Translations under genes and position numbers: made by a program
Notes under the pieces: generated by a model
Database searches by the model: none
What the model was told of the DNA's origin: nothing
What the model saw: only the letters and a program-made list of their open reading frames with translations
Shown here: positions 63,993-64,000 of the stretch, piece by piece
How the letters are laid out: each line of letters starts with the position of its first letter
Numbering within the stretch: the first letter of the stretch is position 1
Assembly: GCF_032854445.1 (NCBI RefSeq)
Contig: NC_088303.1
Span: 13,213,501-13,277,500, forward strand
Source of the DNA: Liolophura sinensis
Lineage: Eukaryota; Mollusca; Polyplacophora; Chitonida; Chitonidae
Direction of reading: 5' to 3'
Length of the DNA stretch: 64,000 nt

Positions 63993-64000
63993 ACGTTGAA

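Overview
The window looks like nuclear DNA of a lophotrochozoan invertebrate, most likely a mollusc (a brachiopod is not excluded). It has spliceosomal introns, AT-rich non-coding DNA, two invertebrate-type 376-residue actin genes, many copies of two tRNA-derived SINE families, a PIF/Harbinger transposon, foldback MITEs and many minisatellites. There are no operons, Shine-Dalgarno sites, CRISPR arrays, rRNA genes or free-standing tRNA genes.

Region 1, about 5.0-36.8 kb, is a same-strand cluster of a small secreted cysteine-rich protein family that I do not recognise. Two copies assemble completely by eye from five exons with matching intron phases (1, 2, 1, 2). Copy A (12153-23161) encodes 205 residues and copy B (25123-30275) encodes 211. 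Each has a signal-peptide exon and ten conserved cysteines. An upstream partial copy (5057-7584) keeps only exons 1 and 2. A downstream copy C (32388-36783) is a decaying pseudogene that has lost two splice acceptors, has a frameshift and has lost its ancestral stop. A and B arose by duplication of a block that includes about 0.5 kb of 5' flank. Afterwards copy A received a 4.6-kb Harbinger transposon (TTA target duplication) and several SINEs in its introns. Copy B still shows the empty sites.

Region 2, 36.8-50.4 kb, is gene-poor and full of SINE fragments and tandem repeats, including a 28-bp minisatellite of roughly 53 copies. Its one clear gene encodes a small intronless SAM-domain protein resembling SAMD15 (41899-42366).

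Region 3, 50.4-64 kb, holds two divergently transcribed actin genes (minus strand 50441-52048, plus strand 61806-63853), each with one intron after codon 42. Both have a TATA-like box and a perfect CArG box (serum response factor site) about 70-80 bp further upstream, which suggests SRF-type control. Their coding sequences are a mosaic of identical and diverged stretches, as expected from gene conversion, while their introns differ. The 9.5 kb between them holds repeats and one weak candidate exon.
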